The notes: generated by a model from the sequence alone, not told the origin. DNA of 64,000 nt from Vibrio vulnificus NBRC 15645 = ATCC 27562 (GCF_002224265.1 NZ_CP012882.1:1674001-1738000); one strand, 5' to 3'; positions 1 to 9,186 are shown, counted from the stretch's first letter. Numbers and translations: made by a program.

Positions 1-567
1 ATCGACGCCACGCAGCATTGCATGCATGAGTTAGAAAGCGATACACAAAGCATTGGGCAAATCGTCGCGACCATCAACGCCGTATCCGAACAAACCAACC
101 TCTTGGCGCTCAATGCTGCGATTGAAGCCGCCCGAGCAGGAGAACATGGCCGTGGTTTCGCAGTTGTCTCATCTGAAGTCAGAGATCTTGCCCAGCGTAG
201 CCAAGAAGCAACAGAGAGCATCAGTAAACTGCTGGATAAAATTCGTGACAACACAAAATCTGCGGTGGATAACATGGCGAAGAGTAAACAGGCCAGTGAT
301 GAAACGTTCCATTCTGTCGATGTAGTAAAACAGAGTGTCGAAAAGCTGGAATCGGCTATCGAACAGGTCAATCAACACATCAGTAGTATTGCCAACGCCA
401 CCATTGAACAGTCCAAAGCCAGTGAAGCGATCGACAAAGATGTCGATGTTTTGGCCGACATTGCACATCGCACCGGTAGCCATGCGAACAACCTCAACGA
501 AATCGTCAACGGTTACCAAGCAGAAGTGCATCGAGTCCAAGGTAAACTTCACGAATTTAAACTCTAG
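1..567 (+). CDS. methyl-accepting chemotaxis protein, C-terminal part (5' end outside window)
   Basis: The reading frame is open from base 1, so the start, sensor domain and membrane segments lie upstream. The visible 188 residues are the cytoplasmic signalling coiled coil. The highly conserved hairpin tip that contacts CheA and CheW is present ([18 protein letters not shown], followed by GRGFAVV), then a long helical arm rich in Ala, Gln, Ser and Glu typical of the methylation helices. The end (LHEFKL) has no CheR/CheB-binding pentapeptide, as in most Vibrio receptors. Its ligand cannot be inferred from this fragment. A strong terminator follows within 40 bases. Confidence 0.93.
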   Translation: MDATQHCMHELESDTQSIGQIVATINAVSEQTNLLALNAAIEAARAGEHGRGFAVVSSEVRDLAQRSQEATESISKLLDKIRDNTKSAVDNMAKSKQASDETFHSVDVVKQSVEKLESAIEQVNQHISSIANATIEQSKASEAIDKDVDVLADIAHRTGSHANNLNEIVNGYQAEVHRVQGKLHEFKL

Positions 568-601
568 TCTCTCAAGACGAAAACAGTACTGCTGTACAAA
601 A

Positions 602-637
602 ACAACAAAGGCCCAACTGGGCCTTTGTTGTTTCTTT
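602..637 (+). terminator. Rho-independent terminator after the chemoreceptor
   Basis: Perfect 12-bp stem (CAACAAAGGCCC / GGGCCTTTGTTG) with a two-base loop, followed by a T-rich run. It sits between convergent genes and may serve both strands. Confidence 0.85.
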
Positions 638-689
638 TTGTTAGCAACACGAATGGTTCTTTTGCCGACAATTAACACTCATCTGAATG

Positions 690-2069
690 CTAGCTAATGG
701 CGGCAAAACGCATTTTGTTGGCCTTTTTCTCGTTATACATACGCTGGTCGGCTTGTTTGAGCATCTCTTCAGAATCTTTCATCTCATGGTGGAACAAGCA
801 GTAACCAATGCTAATGTGCAAATAGATCAACTCACCTTCATACACAATGGGCATCGAGCAAAGCGCCGCTTTGAGTTTATTGAGTAAGATTTCCATGTCT
901 TTTTCATGCGTCATTCTTGCAGAGAGTACCAAAAACTCATCGCCACCAATGCGTGCGACTAAGTCGGTCGAGCGCAAAGTACTCTTCAACCTTTCCGCAC
1001 AAGCAATCAGTACTTTGTCACCAGCTGCATGCCCATGAGTATCATTGATCTGTTTAAAGCGGTCGAGATCGAGATTAATGACGGCAAAGGTATCATCGCG
1101 GCCTTGTTTCTTGGCGTGTTCAAAATGGTGTTCTAGGGAATACATAAAGTAACGTCGGTTCGGCAACCCCGTCAGCTCATCATGCAAAGAGCGGCTATGC
1201 GCCATCGTATAGAGACGATAAATAGCGAGAAACACCAGACAGAGTATTAATGCAGTGGGGTAACCAATCAAGCGCACAATTTGTGTTTGATACCAGGGCA
1301 TTAACGCGGCATAGCGCCCATCATCGGCCACAGCCAATACCCAACCTCCGTAAGGAAAGCTCACACGCTCTTTGACAAATGCATCATTGAACGTCGCTTC
1401 ATCACCGTAAATCATCGCTCCTTTCTCGGCTTCACTATCCAAACCTTTTATCGCGACTCGATATTGATAGGCAAAACTGGCAAATCCAACCTCCATCAAT
1501 AGCGAATCAAAATTCAGTACGGCACTGCACACACCCCAATATTGGGAATTAAGCGGGGGATCGCTAAAGATAGGCACACGAGCCACCAGCGCCTTACCTC
1601 CTTGAACTAACTCAATCGGGCCAGCAATAAAAATCTCTTCAATGGTTTTCGCTTTAACGATAGATTCCCACTGTGCTGGTTCTTTTTTGTAGTCCAATCC
1701 TAAGACGCTCTCATTTCCGACCCATGGATAGACATAATTCACCACGTCATCTCTTGCGAGGCCTATAACGCGTAAATGTTTCCCTTTGCGCAGAATTTTC
1801 TCAGAAGCTTGGTCAAGCGCTTGCTTGTTGCTATTTGGATGAAGAGAAATGAGCGTTGCTAGACTGCTCACGATGTAGATGTCCGACACGATCGCCGCTT
1901 CCAACTTCGAACGAATGGTGGATAGTTGCTCTTTTGCTTCTCGCTGGAAATACTCTTGGCGCACTTTTTTCTGCTCATGATTAAGCAGTTCGACAATGCC
2001 GACGGAAAGAGTGATGAACAGGAGAAACAATAAGTTAACACTCCATCGCTTTCCAAACGTATATTTCAT
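690..2069 (-). CDS. membrane diguanylate cyclase with periplasmic CHASE-type sensor and GGDEF domain
   Basis: Predicted to make cyclic di-GMP from two GTP at the inner membrane. Residues about 11-29 form an N-terminal membrane anchor and 266-289 a second one. The periplasmic part between them looks like a CHASE domain (VIGLARDDVV near 101, then LGLDYKKEP). The C-terminal GGDEF domain has the intact active-site motif GGDEF at about 375-379. An RSTD product-inhibition site (RxxD) lies five residues before it, so the enzyme should be active and feedback-inhibited. There is no EAL domain. It is monocistronic and divergent from the AlkB-like gene. The CHASE ligand is unknown. Confidence 0.9.
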   Translation of the reverse strand: MKYTFGKRWSVNLLFLLFITLSVGIVELLNHEQKKVRQEYFQREAKEQLSTIRSKLEAAIVSDIYIVSSLATLISLHPNSNKQALDQASEKILRKGKHLRVIGLARDDVVNYVYPWVGNESVLGLDYKKEPAQWESIVKAKTIEEIFIAGPIELVQGGKALVARVPIFSDPPLNSQYWGVCSAVLNFDSLLMEVGFASFAYQYRVAIKGLDSEAEKGAMIYGDEATFNDAFVKERVSFPYGGWVLAVADDGRYAALMPWYQTQIVRLIGYPTALILCLVFLAIYRLYTMAHSRSLHDELTGLPNRRYFMYSLEHHFEHAKKQGRDDTFAVINLDLDRFKQINDTHGHAAGDKVLIACAERLKSTLRSTDLVARIGGDEFLVLSARMTHEKDMEILLNKLKAALCSMPIVYEGELIYLHISIGYCLFHHEMKDSEEMLKQADQRMYNEKKANKMRFAAIS

Positions 2070-2211
2070 TAAATCCCCAGATCAACGCCTACAACGTAGG
2101 ACAAGCAAATAATAAATCGTTATTATTGTTAAAAAAGTTAATATATGTATAAGAATAAACCAATCTTGTATTTATAGGTAAGCAATATTTCGTCTCTTTC
2201 TAGGTAAGTGT

Positions 2212-2823
2212 ATGTCATCTTCGCTGTTTTTGTTTGATTCACCCGATTGGCTGACCATAACCGATGGCCAGTTGCTGTGGTGGCCGACATTTCTTTCTCA
2301 AGATCAAGCCGAAACGTACTTTGCTCAGCTAAAGCATGAACTTCCGTGGGAGCAAAAAGCCATTCAAATGTTTGGCCGCCAAGTCCTACAACCTCGCCTT
2401 CAGGCTTGGTGTGGTGACGCGGCTTACACTTATTCAGGCTTGACCATGCAACCTCTGCCTTGGACACCCACGTTACTCGATCTAAAAGCGCGTTGCGAGA
2501 ATGCCTCCGGCCATTTATTTAACTCGGTATTGGCGAATCTCTACCGCAATGGACAAGACTCTATGGGCTGGCATCAGGATGACGAACCAGAACTGGGCGG
2601 CAATCCTGTCATCGCCTCCGTCAATTTGGGAGAAAGCCGTCGCTTTGTTCTTCAACACCTCATTACCAAAGAGAAAATCGAGTTCGAACTGACCAGTGGA
2701 TCGTTATTGATCATGGCAGGCAGCACTCAGCACTATTGGCGACATTGTGTACCCAAAACCGCTAAAGCCAAATCGGAGCGAATAAATCTCACCTTTCGCC
2801 AGATAATTCCTACCGCCATTTGA
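2212..2823 (+). CDS. AlkB-family 2-oxoglutarate/Fe(II)-dependent dioxygenase
   Basis: Predicted oxidative demethylase that repairs alkylated bases in DNA or RNA. At 203 residues it matches the short ALKBH2/3-like bacterial AlkB proteins. The Fe(II) facial triad is visible: H121 and D123 in WHQDDEPELG, and H178 in YWRHCVPK. The NLYRNGQDSMGWH segment is the family's NxYxxGxDxxxxH signature, and the 2-oxoglutarate-binding arginines are in SERINLTFR. No ada gene or Ada-box-like element is apparent nearby, so induction by alkylation damage cannot be argued from this sequence. The exact substrate (DNA, RNA or other) is not resolved. Confidence 0.9.
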   Translation: MSSSLFLFDSPDWLTITDGQLLWWPTFLSQDQAETYFAQLKHELPWEQKAIQMFGRQVLQPRLQAWCGDAAYTYSGLTMQPLPWTPTLLDLKARCENASGHLFNSVLANLYRNGQDSMGWHQDDEPELGGNPVIASVNLGESRRFVLQHLITKEKIEFELTSGSLLIMAGSTQHYWRHCVPKTAKAKSERINLTFRQIIPTAI

Positions 2824-2893
2824 CCTGACGCTTACATAAACGGTGGCAATAACTGATACCTTTCAATTTATCATCTTGATATGGGACTCAGTC

Positions 2894-3991
2894 ATGAATA
2901 TCGCCACACGGATACTAATTACCCTGCTCTCTCTCGGTATCGGCTTCTCTGCCTTTGCCAGTGAAGAAAACAGCAAACCCACTTACCAGCAATCAGCCTC
3001 CTTGATAAAAAGCACTTACGAGCAGCAACTCTATACCTTGTCGCCTTTTAAAGAAGGTCATTACGGATTGCGTATGTATCGCCAAACACTCGACCCAAAA
3101 TATTCTGCTGCCGTTTGGAGTGATATGGCGAGAGTCGCAAGCCGCTTAAATCGCTTTGCTTCTGAAGTGTATACGCCCGAGCAAATCATTCTTTATTCTG
3201 AAAAGCGTATTGCAAGCTATCTTGATGATACTGATGAACGAAGTGTACGCCGTTATACCGCCACAAAACACATGCCTGAGTATCTGTATCTTGGTGTGGA
3301 TCTGCTTGGCTCGATGGCTCGTGCCAACGAATATGGTTTAGAACACAAACAAGACGATAGATTACGTGAAGTGATCCGCCGCTACGACTTTAAAAAATAC
3401 GCCACCAATCCGGAAATGATTGAAGCGTGGGCAGCTCAGCTGGCCAATCAAGTTTATTGGCTTAAGCAGCTTGGGGAGCAAGACGTCGTGCAAGCGTTTA
3501 TTGATGCCTTCCGCCAAACCTATCCGGATGCAAAAGATAAACAGCTCAATGGCCAACAATACGGCAACAAGCTCTACGGAATGACCCATATCATCTTCGC
3601 TGATTCAGAGTACTATCAGCATCAAGTGGATGAGAAGCGGCATCAATGGATCTTTGACTATTTCCGTGAACACATTGACACCATATTGATTCGAGCCAAA
3701 GAAGACATCATCGCAGAAGTCGGGATCAGCTTTTTACTCGCAGGACTAGAAGATGATCCGGTGGTGGAAAAAACACGCCAAGCCATTCAAGCTTCAATCG
3801 ACCCTGAACGCGGTATGATCCCGTCAGTATCCGGTGATTTTGAGTTAGAGTCAGGCGAACACCGTAACGTGCTAGCCATTATGTTGCTCGATTGGCAGCG
3901 CGTGAATGAAGCCCCCACCCTGCAACACAACCCGAAAGTTTTTTCCTCAATACCTTACGGTTTAATTGCCGATAAGCCAGCTCAACCCTAA
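2894..3991 (+). CDS. secreted conserved protein, DUF3541-like
   Basis: The 365-residue product starts at the ATG at 2894. This start gives a good Sec signal peptide (MNIATRILITLLSLGIGFSAFAS); an upstream in-frame start at 2843 would put extra residues before it. The mature part is mostly helical, rich in Tyr and Arg, and contains HMPEYLYLGVDLLGSMARA and EVGISFLLAGLE. From memory these resemble the Vibrio DUF3541 family, whose function is unknown. It is probably periplasmic. It stands alone, with a strong shared terminator to the convergent nupC gene. No catalytic motif could be recognised. Confidence 0.75.
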   Translation: MNIATRILITLLSLGIGFSAFASEENSKPTYQQSASLIKSTYEQQLYTLSPFKEGHYGLRMYRQTLDPKYSAAVWSDMARVASRLNRFASEVYTPEQIILYSEKRIASYLDDTDERSVRRYTATKHMPEYLYLGVDLLGSMARANEYGLEHKQDDRLREVIRRYDFKKYATNPEMIEAWAAQLANQVYWLKQLGEQDVVQAFIDAFRQTYPDAKDKQLNGQQYGNKLYGMTHIIFADSEYYQHQVDEKRHQWIFDYFREHIDTILIRAKEDIIAEVGISFLLAGLEDDPVVEKTRQAIQASIDPERGMIPSVSGDFELESGEHRNVLAIMLLDWQRVNEAPTLQHNPKVFSSIPYGLIADKPAQP

Positions 3992-4011
3992 CCTTTGCAA
4001 ATCTAACGTAT

Positions 4012-4048
4012 AAAAAATGCCCTGTTCTCACAGGGCATTTTTGTTTTT
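4012..4048. terminator. bidirectional terminator between the DUF3541-like gene and nupC
   Basis: Stem AAAAAATGCCCTG / CAGGGCATTTTT with a short loop. It has A-rich and T-rich flanks on both sides and lies between two convergent genes. Confidence 0.85.
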
Positions 4049-4100
4049 AATTAGCATCTCTTCTCGCTAGCAAAGAAGACGTCTGCTGATGCTGACAGAA

Positions 4101-5309
4101 CTATAGAGAGATAAAAATCCCAGCCAAACATGCACTCATTAGGTTGGCTAACGTACCCGCTGCAACCGCTTTAAGGCCCATGTTTGCCACGTCACTGCGA
4201 CGCTCTGGCGCCATCACACCGATAGAGCCCAGTTGAATCGCAATCGAACCAATGTTAGCAAAACCACACAAAGCAAACGTGATGATCACTTGGCTGTGCT
4301 CTGACAACAGCGCTTTGTGTTCCACAAAGTCAATGAACGCCACAAACTCATTCATCACAATCTTCTGGCCAATGTAAGAACCCGCTGCGAGCACTTCATT
4401 TGAAGGGATACCGATCAACCAAGCCAATGGAGAGAATAGGTAGCCAAAAATCGCTTGCAACGTAACGCCAGTGAAACCAAATAGCTCGCCCAAGTTTTCT
4501 AAACCCGTATTCACCATGGCAATAACACTGACAAACGCAATCAGCATAGTACCCACCGCAACAGCCACTTTCATGCCACCCATCGCGCCACTTGCCAAGG
4601 CATCAATCACGTTACTTTGGTCAGATTTATCAAGTTCAATGTTGGTGTAGTCGCTTGGCGTCGCACGCTCAGGCACGATGATTTTTGCCATCAACAAGCT
4701 GCCCGGTGCCGCCATAAAACTCGCTGCAATCAAATACTTCAGTTCAACACCTAAACCAGCATAGCCACCGAGTACACTACCCGCAACCGATGCCATACCG
4801 CCAGCCATCACCGCAAACAGTTCTGAACGCGTCATGCTCGAAAGGAAAGGACGAATCAGCAGTGGTGACTCACCTTGAGAAAGGAAGATATTGCCCGTTG
4901 CGACAAGAGATTCGGCTTTACTGGTACCCAAGAATTTCTGGATACCGCCACCAATAACTTGAATCACTTTTTGCATGATACCCAAGTAATACAGGGCAGA
5001 GATAAGAGCACTAAAGAAGATGATGATAGGAAGAACGCGAACGGCAAAGATGAAACCAGAAGAAGCCAAATCACCAAACAAGAAAGCGATCCCTTCATCG
5101 GCAAAACCCAGTAATCCTGAAACCGCATTACTTAGCCCAGCTAGCGCTGCTTGCCCCCAAGGAAAGTAGAGAACCAAAGCTGCGAATCCCACTTGCAGCA
5201 GCAACGCTCTAAATACCGTTTTCCAGTTGATTGAACGTCGGCTTTCCGACAACAAAAACGCGCAACCGATCAGTGCTGCGACACCTAATAGACTCAACAA
5301 AATATTCAT
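4101..5309 (-). CDS. nupC: NupC-type concentrative nucleoside transporter
   Basis: Inner-membrane nucleoside:cation symporter of the CNT family (402 residues, the usual NupC length). The order is N-terminal helices, the nucleoside-transporter core with the gate segment around GIMQKVIQVIGGG, the conserved SQGESPLLIRP motif, and the C-terminal ALCGFANIGSIAIQLGSIG segment. Both of the latter are typical of bacterial NupC and contribute to substrate and ion binding. It is monocistronic, with an unusually long leader of about 280 bases that contains a candidate structured RNA and an upstream CRP-like site. This fits cAMP-CRP control of nucleoside uptake. Sodium rather than proton coupling is likely in Vibrio but is not shown here. 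Confidence 0.93.
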   Translation of the reverse strand: MNILLSLLGVAALIGCAFLLSESRRSINWKTVFRALLLQVGFAALVLYFPWGQAALAGLSNAVSGLLGFADEGIAFLFGDLASSGFIFAVRVLPIIIFFSALISALYYLGIMQKVIQVIGGGIQKFLGTSKAESLVATGNIFLSQGESPLLIRPFLSSMTRSELFAVMAGGMASVAGSVLGGYAGLGVELKYLIAASFMAAPGSLLMAKIIVPERATPSDYTNIELDKSDQSNVIDALASGAMGGMKVAVAVGTMLIAFVSVIAMVNTGLENLGELFGFTGVTLQAIFGYLFSPLAWLIGIPSNEVLAAGSYIGQKIVMNEFVAFIDFVEHKALLSEHSQVIITFALCGFANIGSIAIQLGSIGVMAPERRSDVANMGLKAVAAGTLANLMSACLAGIFISL

Positions 5310-5449
5310 GAGTAACGACCTACTTAAAAATTAAAAATGAAAGAGGAGCTGAAAAACGCAGCAAAAGAAGGAGGGGTATGAAGTGGTGACGATTGGCACC
5401 ATGACTCACGAATGAAATTGAACGAATAGTTCGACATCTTTTTTACCTT

Positions 5450-5545
5450 ATACAAGCTTTCAAAAGTCAGCTGGTCCGGTCCTTGGGGTCATTCACTCAA
5501 ATGGCCAAACTATTGGGCAATTTGTTTCCATGTGACGGCTTGTAT
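5450..5545 (-). promoter_or_regulatory. candidate structured RNA element in the nupC leader
   Basis: Read on the minus strand, this 96-base segment is closed by a perfect 8-bp stem (ATACAAGC / GCTTGTAT). Inside it can form a nested hairpin: AUGG with CCAU, AAAC with GUUU, and AUUG with CAAU. It lies about 140 bases upstream of the nupC start codon. It does not match the purine riboswitch core or another class I recognise. It could be a riboswitch, an RNA-binding or sRNA target site, or a chance fold. Confidence 0.4.
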
Positions 5546-5608
5546 GGGTAAGGGTTATGAACGATAAACCCTATTTCCCGCTTAAACGGGTCGCTAGTAT
5601 AGCCAACA

Positions 5609-5630
5609 AAAAGAGATATTCATCACATTT
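5609..5630 (-). promoter_or_regulatory. CRP-like binding site upstream of nupC
   Basis: On the minus strand the 22-base site begins AAATGTGAT and matches 17 of 22 positions of the palindromic CRP consensus by eye. A possible -10 (TATACT on the minus strand, complement of 5596-5601) lies just downstream, though the spacing is not ideal. A partial PurR-like sequence (ACGCAAACGTTCAAGC) lies next to it at 5635-5650. nupC of E. coli is controlled by CRP and CytR, so the context fits. Confidence 0.5.
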
Positions 5631-5869
5631 ATTTACGCAAACGTTCAAGCGTCCATAATTTAACCAATGCCGCACATTTCCTGCTCTTATCACTACTATA
5701 AATAGGGATAATGATGAATTTTGGCCCTTAGATGGACAATAAATACGCAAACGAACCAAAAACACTAATTTATGTAAAGGAAATACTCGCCTTCCAGGCA
5801 TTTTTAGTTATAATTCGCTTCGGTTTGAAATGAACCGCGTCAAAAAGAAGCTTTGCTTCGACATCCTGT

Positions 5870-5953
5870 GCCGAGATGGTGAAATTGGTAGACACACTAG
5901 CATGAGGTGCTAGCGCCTATGGTGTGAGGGTTCGAGTCCCTCTCTCGGCACCA
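5870..5953 (+). tRNA. tRNA-Leu (anticodon GAG)
   Basis: Acceptor stem GCCGAGA pairs with TCTCGGC, followed by discriminator A and an encoded CCA at 5951-5953. The anticodon stem CTAGC/GCTAG encloses the loop ATGAGGT, so the anticodon is GAG. The long variable arm and the GGTTCGAGTCC T-loop fit a class II leucine tRNA. The DUF2913-like gene starts about 25 bases downstream. Confidence 0.95.
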
Positions 5954-5978
5954 TTCCTTCATAAATATAATCAATGTG

Positions 5979-6587
5979 ATGCAAGGTATTAAGCCAGCTA
6001 AAACGAACGCAGATGCGAATCAACTGCTTAGTGAACTTGCTGTTCACGCTTTGTTGCACCTGCAATTCCGTCGCCTTGCTACACCAAGTCTTTATTCTCG
6101 CCAAGAAAGTAACGATATCCTGCAAAAGTGGTTAAAACCCAAACTTAAGAGCAATCGCTATAAGTTGATTAAAAAACCGCTTAAAGCGATAACACAACAA
6201 GCAAAAGGCGAAAGTGGTGATCTAGAGGCTCTGCTCGAACGTTGTGTGGGTGCGGAATCTGCGCCAGTTCAACCCCATCTCGATAGCTATCTGCTACTTA
6301 TCAATGAAATTGAGAAGAAGTTAGGTACGACCGTCTTGCTCTCACGAGCAGAAGATGTGGATTTGTCCCACGATGAAAATGGCTGTTTACTGTGCGTATT
6401 GACCCAAAACCTCAATGAGCATTTTGGTTCAAACAATGAAATGCGATCTCCTATCTCAATGCTATTCCGCGGCCCAATGAGCCAACGTGCTCTATTCCTT
6501 GGTGCTATCTACGCCAATAATACCTTTACCTATTCTGTGGGTTATCAGGACGAACAATTTGTCCGCATCACACTAGAACTTGCTTAA
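5979..6587 (+). CDS. conserved protein, DUF2913-like
   Basis: About 202 residues. The start could be the GTG at 5976 or the ATG at 5979; neither has a strong ribosome-binding site. The N-terminus (LLSELAVHALLHLQFRR) and the Lys-rich helix after it resemble, from memory, the gammaproteobacterial DUF2913 family of unknown function. There is no signal peptide or membrane segment, so it should be cytoplasmic. It follows tRNA-Leu directly, so it may be read through from the tRNA promoter. No catalytic motif was recognised. Confidence 0.75.
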   Translation: MQGIKPAKTNADANQLLSELAVHALLHLQFRRLATPSLYSRQESNDILQKWLKPKLKSNRYKLIKKPLKAITQQAKGESGDLEALLERCVGAESAPVQPHLDSYLLLINEIEKKLGTTVLLSRAEDVDLSHDENGCLLCVLTQNLNEHFGSNNEMRSPISMLFRGPMSQRALFLGAIYANNTFTYSVGYQDEQFVRITLELA

Positions 6588-6649
6588 TTGTTCATTTGTA
6601 ACCTGTTATTCTGATTTTCAAACAACAATAACAAGTTAAAGGATGACCA

Positions 6650-7207
6650 ATGTTCACTCTCGATGTCACTGAAGAAATTAAACTCGCACTCGTTCAAGAC
6701 ACCTTCGCAAAGCTCTATGCTCCGCTTGTAGCCAAACAACAAACGTATCTATCACAATGGCTCGCTTGGCCCTCTTTTTGCCAAACTGAGCAAGATTTTC
6801 AACAATTTGTTCAACGCTCTCTTCATGAGTATGCCGACAAAAAATCCGTGACTTGCGCGATTTTTTACCAAGACAACCTAGTGGGCAACATAGGTTTGCA
6901 TGAAATCAACCACGACCTACAAAGAGCCTGCATTGGTTACTGGCTCTCTGAAGAAGTGCAAGGGAAAGGCATCGTTACCTTGTCGTGCCAAAAAATGTTG
7001 GAATACGCCTTTGACACCCTGACAATGGAGCTCGTGCAACTGAGAGCCGCAAAAGAAAATACCGCCAGTCGTGCTGTTGCTGAGCGTTTAGGCATGAGTC
7101 TGGAAGGCATCATTAGCCGTAATGAGAAAGTGCAAGATCGAGTTTTAGATCACGCCGTGTACGCCCTTCGCAAATCCGATTGGCAGGAAAAGTACTCTGA
7201 GAAGTAA
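6650..7207 (+). CDS. GNAT-family N-acetyltransferase, RimJ/RimL-like
   Basis: Predicted acetyl-CoA-dependent N-acetyltransferase (185 residues). The fold order is that of the RimL/RimJ subgroup: an N-terminal arm with LSQWLAWP, a beta strand ending IGYWLSEEVQGKG whose Q-x-K-G part is the acetyl-CoA pyrophosphate loop, then ENTASRAVAERLGMSLEG, the conserved motif-B helix. RimL acetylates ribosomal protein L7/L12, but paralogues in this subgroup act on other proteins or small amines, so the substrate is not assigned. It has a good ribosome-binding region (AAAGGATG) and stands alone. Confidence 0.88.
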   Translation: MFTLDVTEEIKLALVQDTFAKLYAPLVAKQQTYLSQWLAWPSFCQTEQDFQQFVQRSLHEYADKKSVTCAIFYQDNLVGNIGLHEINHDLQRACIGYWLSEEVQGKGIVTLSCQKMLEYAFDTLTMELVQLRAAKENTASRAVAERLGMSLEGIISRNEKVQDRVLDHAVYALRKSDWQEKYSEK

Positions 7208-7277
7208 GCCTTCTTCCAATACCTTTTTTTTATCCAGACTCAGAGCCCAATGGATTCTTCAAAAGACTTCTGTGAAT

Positions 7278-7415
7278 ATGGCTTACGCCAAATCCGCCCT
7301 TCTTGGGGTGGAGAGCAGTTGTAACTATACCTTCCAAAGCAGTGGCGATTTCTGCCAGATCCTCTATCAACCAGAAAAACAGCCGCAAATCGTCAGTCTG
7401 ACCGATGGTTGCTAA
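7278..7415 (+). other. possible small ORF or gene remnant between two genes
   Basis: The 270-base gap between the acetyltransferase and the dehydrogenase contains a 45-codon plus-strand frame. It starts MAYAKSALLGV and ends VSLTDGC, with Cys-containing segments. An overlapping frame from 7250 reads MDSSKDFCEYGLRQIRPSW and then stops. Neither has a clear ribosome-binding site. The protein-like composition in two frames suggests a decayed gene, but I recognise no family and it may be non-coding. Confidence 0.25.
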
Positions 7416-7444
7416 AAAGCACGCTTTCTACTCAAAAGCTGGAT

Positions 7445-7472
7445 AAAAAGGGGAAATCAACATTCCCCTTTA
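7445..7472 (-). terminator. terminator of the beta-hydroxyacid dehydrogenase gene
   Basis: On the minus strand the stem AAGGGGAA / TTCCCCTT is followed by TTTTTATCC. It lies directly after the stop codon of the minus-strand gene. Confidence 0.7.
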
Positions 7473-7477
7473 ATGAT

Positions 7478-8353
7478 TCACTGCCTCGCCACCGCTTTGA
7501 TCAGCACGGAAGTATCCATGCGCCCTAAACCTTCTTGTTGTAACTGAGCGTATTGCTGATCCACTTGTTTTGTTAGCGGCAACTCAAGCCCGACACGCTG
7601 AGCTTCTTTTAAGCAAAAACCGAGATCTTTACGCATCCAATCAATGGCAAAGCCGAAATCAAACTTATCTTGCGCCATCGTGGTGGCACGGTTTTCCATT
7701 TGCCAAGAGCCTGCCGCACCATGTTTCAGCGTGTCCACCACTTGAGCGACATCCAAACCTGACTTTTGCGCCAATAAAATCGCTTCACTTAGCCCTTGTA
7801 AAACCCCGGCGATGCAAATTTGATTCACCATTTTACAGCGCTGACCCTGACCATTTTCACCAAGCAATGTGGCTTGTTTCGCGTAAGCATCCATGACCGG
7901 AGAAACCTGAGCAAAGACAGACTCATCACCGCCACACATGATGGTTAGCACGCCATTTTCCGCACCAGCTTGCCCACCAGAGACGGGCGCATCAATAAAG
8001 GCATTGGAGACTTTCTGACAAGCATCGGCAAGTTCAACGGCCAGTTCTGCAGAAGTGGTGGTGTGGTCAACAAGAATGGCGCCAGGTTCTAAACCGGCAA
8101 GCACACCATCTTCTCCATAAACAACACTGCGAACATCGTCATCGTTGCCCACACAAACAAACACAACTTCACAACCTAAAGCGGCTTCACGAGGTGTTTC
8201 AAATGCAGCTCCTTGATACTGCTCTGCCCATTTCTGTGCTTTAGCGAAAGTACGGTTGTAGACTCGAGTTTCATAACCCGCTTTGCTTAAATAGCCAGCC
8301 ATTGGGTAGCCCATGACTCCCAACCCAATAAATGCAACTTTTTTGACGTCCAT
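7478..8353 (-). CDS. NAD(P)-dependent beta-hydroxyacid dehydrogenase (3-hydroxyisobutyrate dehydrogenase / GlxR-like family)
   Basis: The 291-residue oxidoreductase begins with a Rossmann dinucleotide loop (FIGLGVMGYPMAGYL, GxGxxG). It continues with the family's substrate-binding signature DAPVSGGQAGAENG, and the likely catalytic lysine is in GQRCKMVNQ near 172. A ribosome-binding site (GGGGAGAAAG) precedes the ATG at 8353. The family reduces or oxidises small beta-hydroxyacids such as 3-hydroxyisobutyrate, tartronate semialdehyde or succinic semialdehyde. The sequence alone does not separate these. No valine- or glyoxylate-pathway genes adjoin it, so the physiological substrate is open. Confidence 0.88.
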   Translation of the reverse strand: MDVKKVAFIGLGVMGYPMAGYLSKAGYETRVYNRTFAKAQKWAEQYQGAAFETPREAALGCEVVFVCVGNDDDVRSVVYGEDGVLAGLEPGAILVDHTTTSAELAVELADACQKVSNAFIDAPVSGGQAGAENGVLTIMCGGDESVFAQVSPVMDAYAKQATLLGENGQGQRCKMVNQICIAGVLQGLSEAILLAQKSGLDVAQVVDTLKHGAAGSWQMENRATTMAQDKFDFGFAIDWMRKDLGFCLKEAQRVGLELPLTKQVDQQYAQLQQEGLGRMDTSVLIKAVARQ

Positions 8354-8550
8354 TCTTTCTCCCCAATGACGTTATGACTCGAATCGCTGCAGGGGTCATT
8401 TACCTTATCTATGGCCACAAGAGGTAGAAACCCACGCTGAAACGATCTCAGATAGGCCCTCATCATAACTGAAAGCCCCCTCACCTTGCTATATCCGCTT
8501 TCCGCACAAATACTTGGAAGGAATGAACGCAACACTTCGGGAGGTTCTTG

Positions 8551-9186
8551 ATGAGAAAAGCAACCACATCCAATGGATTGATTCTTATGCTGGCATTCAT
8601 CAGCGGTTTTAGCATTATGTCCATTGAACTCTTGGGCGGCAAAGTCCTTGCGCCTTACTTTGGCAACAGTATTTACGTGTGGGGCAGCATTATTACTGTT
8701 TTTATGGTGGCACTCTCATTGGGCTATTTGCTGGGGGGCAACCTTTCCGCGCGCCATCCTTCTCTAAAACAATTTGCTCGTTTTTACCTCTTCGGAGCCC
8801 TATTTCTCTTGCCATTGATTTTTGCTGGCAAGCCGATCATGGACTTCACTTTTCTTTGGATAGAAGATCCACGCTACGGTTCTTTAGTCGCGGCAATCTT
8901 GCTGTTTTTTATTCCTACGGTCATTTTAGGCATGATATCGCCCTATGCGGTGAGGTTGATGGTGAAAAATGAACAGCATAGTGGCCAAATCGCCGGTAGG
9001 CTCTATTTTGTCTCAACATTGGGTAGTGCACTGGGTACCCTAGCCACTTCCTTCTACCTTGTGCTGTGGTGGGAGATCAACACGATATTATTAACACTGA
9101 CAGCGCTCTTGCTGCTCGCTGGGATATTTGCGTACCGGCTGGATACTGCCCCACTCTTCCATGAGGTAGAACTTGATGTCGATTAA
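8551..9186 (+). CDS. integral membrane protein, N-terminal half of a split spermidine-synthase-like protein
   Basis: The 211-residue protein has about six membrane segments ([40 protein letters not shown] and others). From memory it matches the membrane portion of the 'fused MFS/spermidine synthase' proteins. The start is the ATG at 8551 behind GGGAGGTTC. Its end overlaps the start of the next gene by 11 bases, so the two are translationally coupled and probably form a complex. Here the membrane and catalytic parts are separate polypeptides. The biochemical role of the family is not established, and it need not make spermidine. Confidence 0.82.
   Translation: MRKATTSNGLILMLAFISGFSIMSIELLGGKVLAPYFGNSIYVWGSIITVFMVALSLGYLLGGNLSARHPSLKQFARFYLFGALFLLPLIFAGKPIMDFTFLWIEDPRYGSLVAAILLFFIPTVILGMISPYAVRLMVKNEQHSGQIAGRLYFVSTLGSALGTLATSFYLVLWWEINTILLTLTALLLLAGIFAYRLDTAPLFHEVELDVD

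Noticed and set aside
5450..5545. Purine (adenine) riboswitch in the nupC leader
   Set aside because: The conserved core and the two kissing-loop hairpins of the purine aptamer are not present; only the general idea of a structured leader remains.
5870..5979. Integrative element at tRNA-Leu
   Set aside because: No integrase, no recognised repeat of the tRNA 3' end and no phage-like genes; the neighbour looks like a chromosomal gene.
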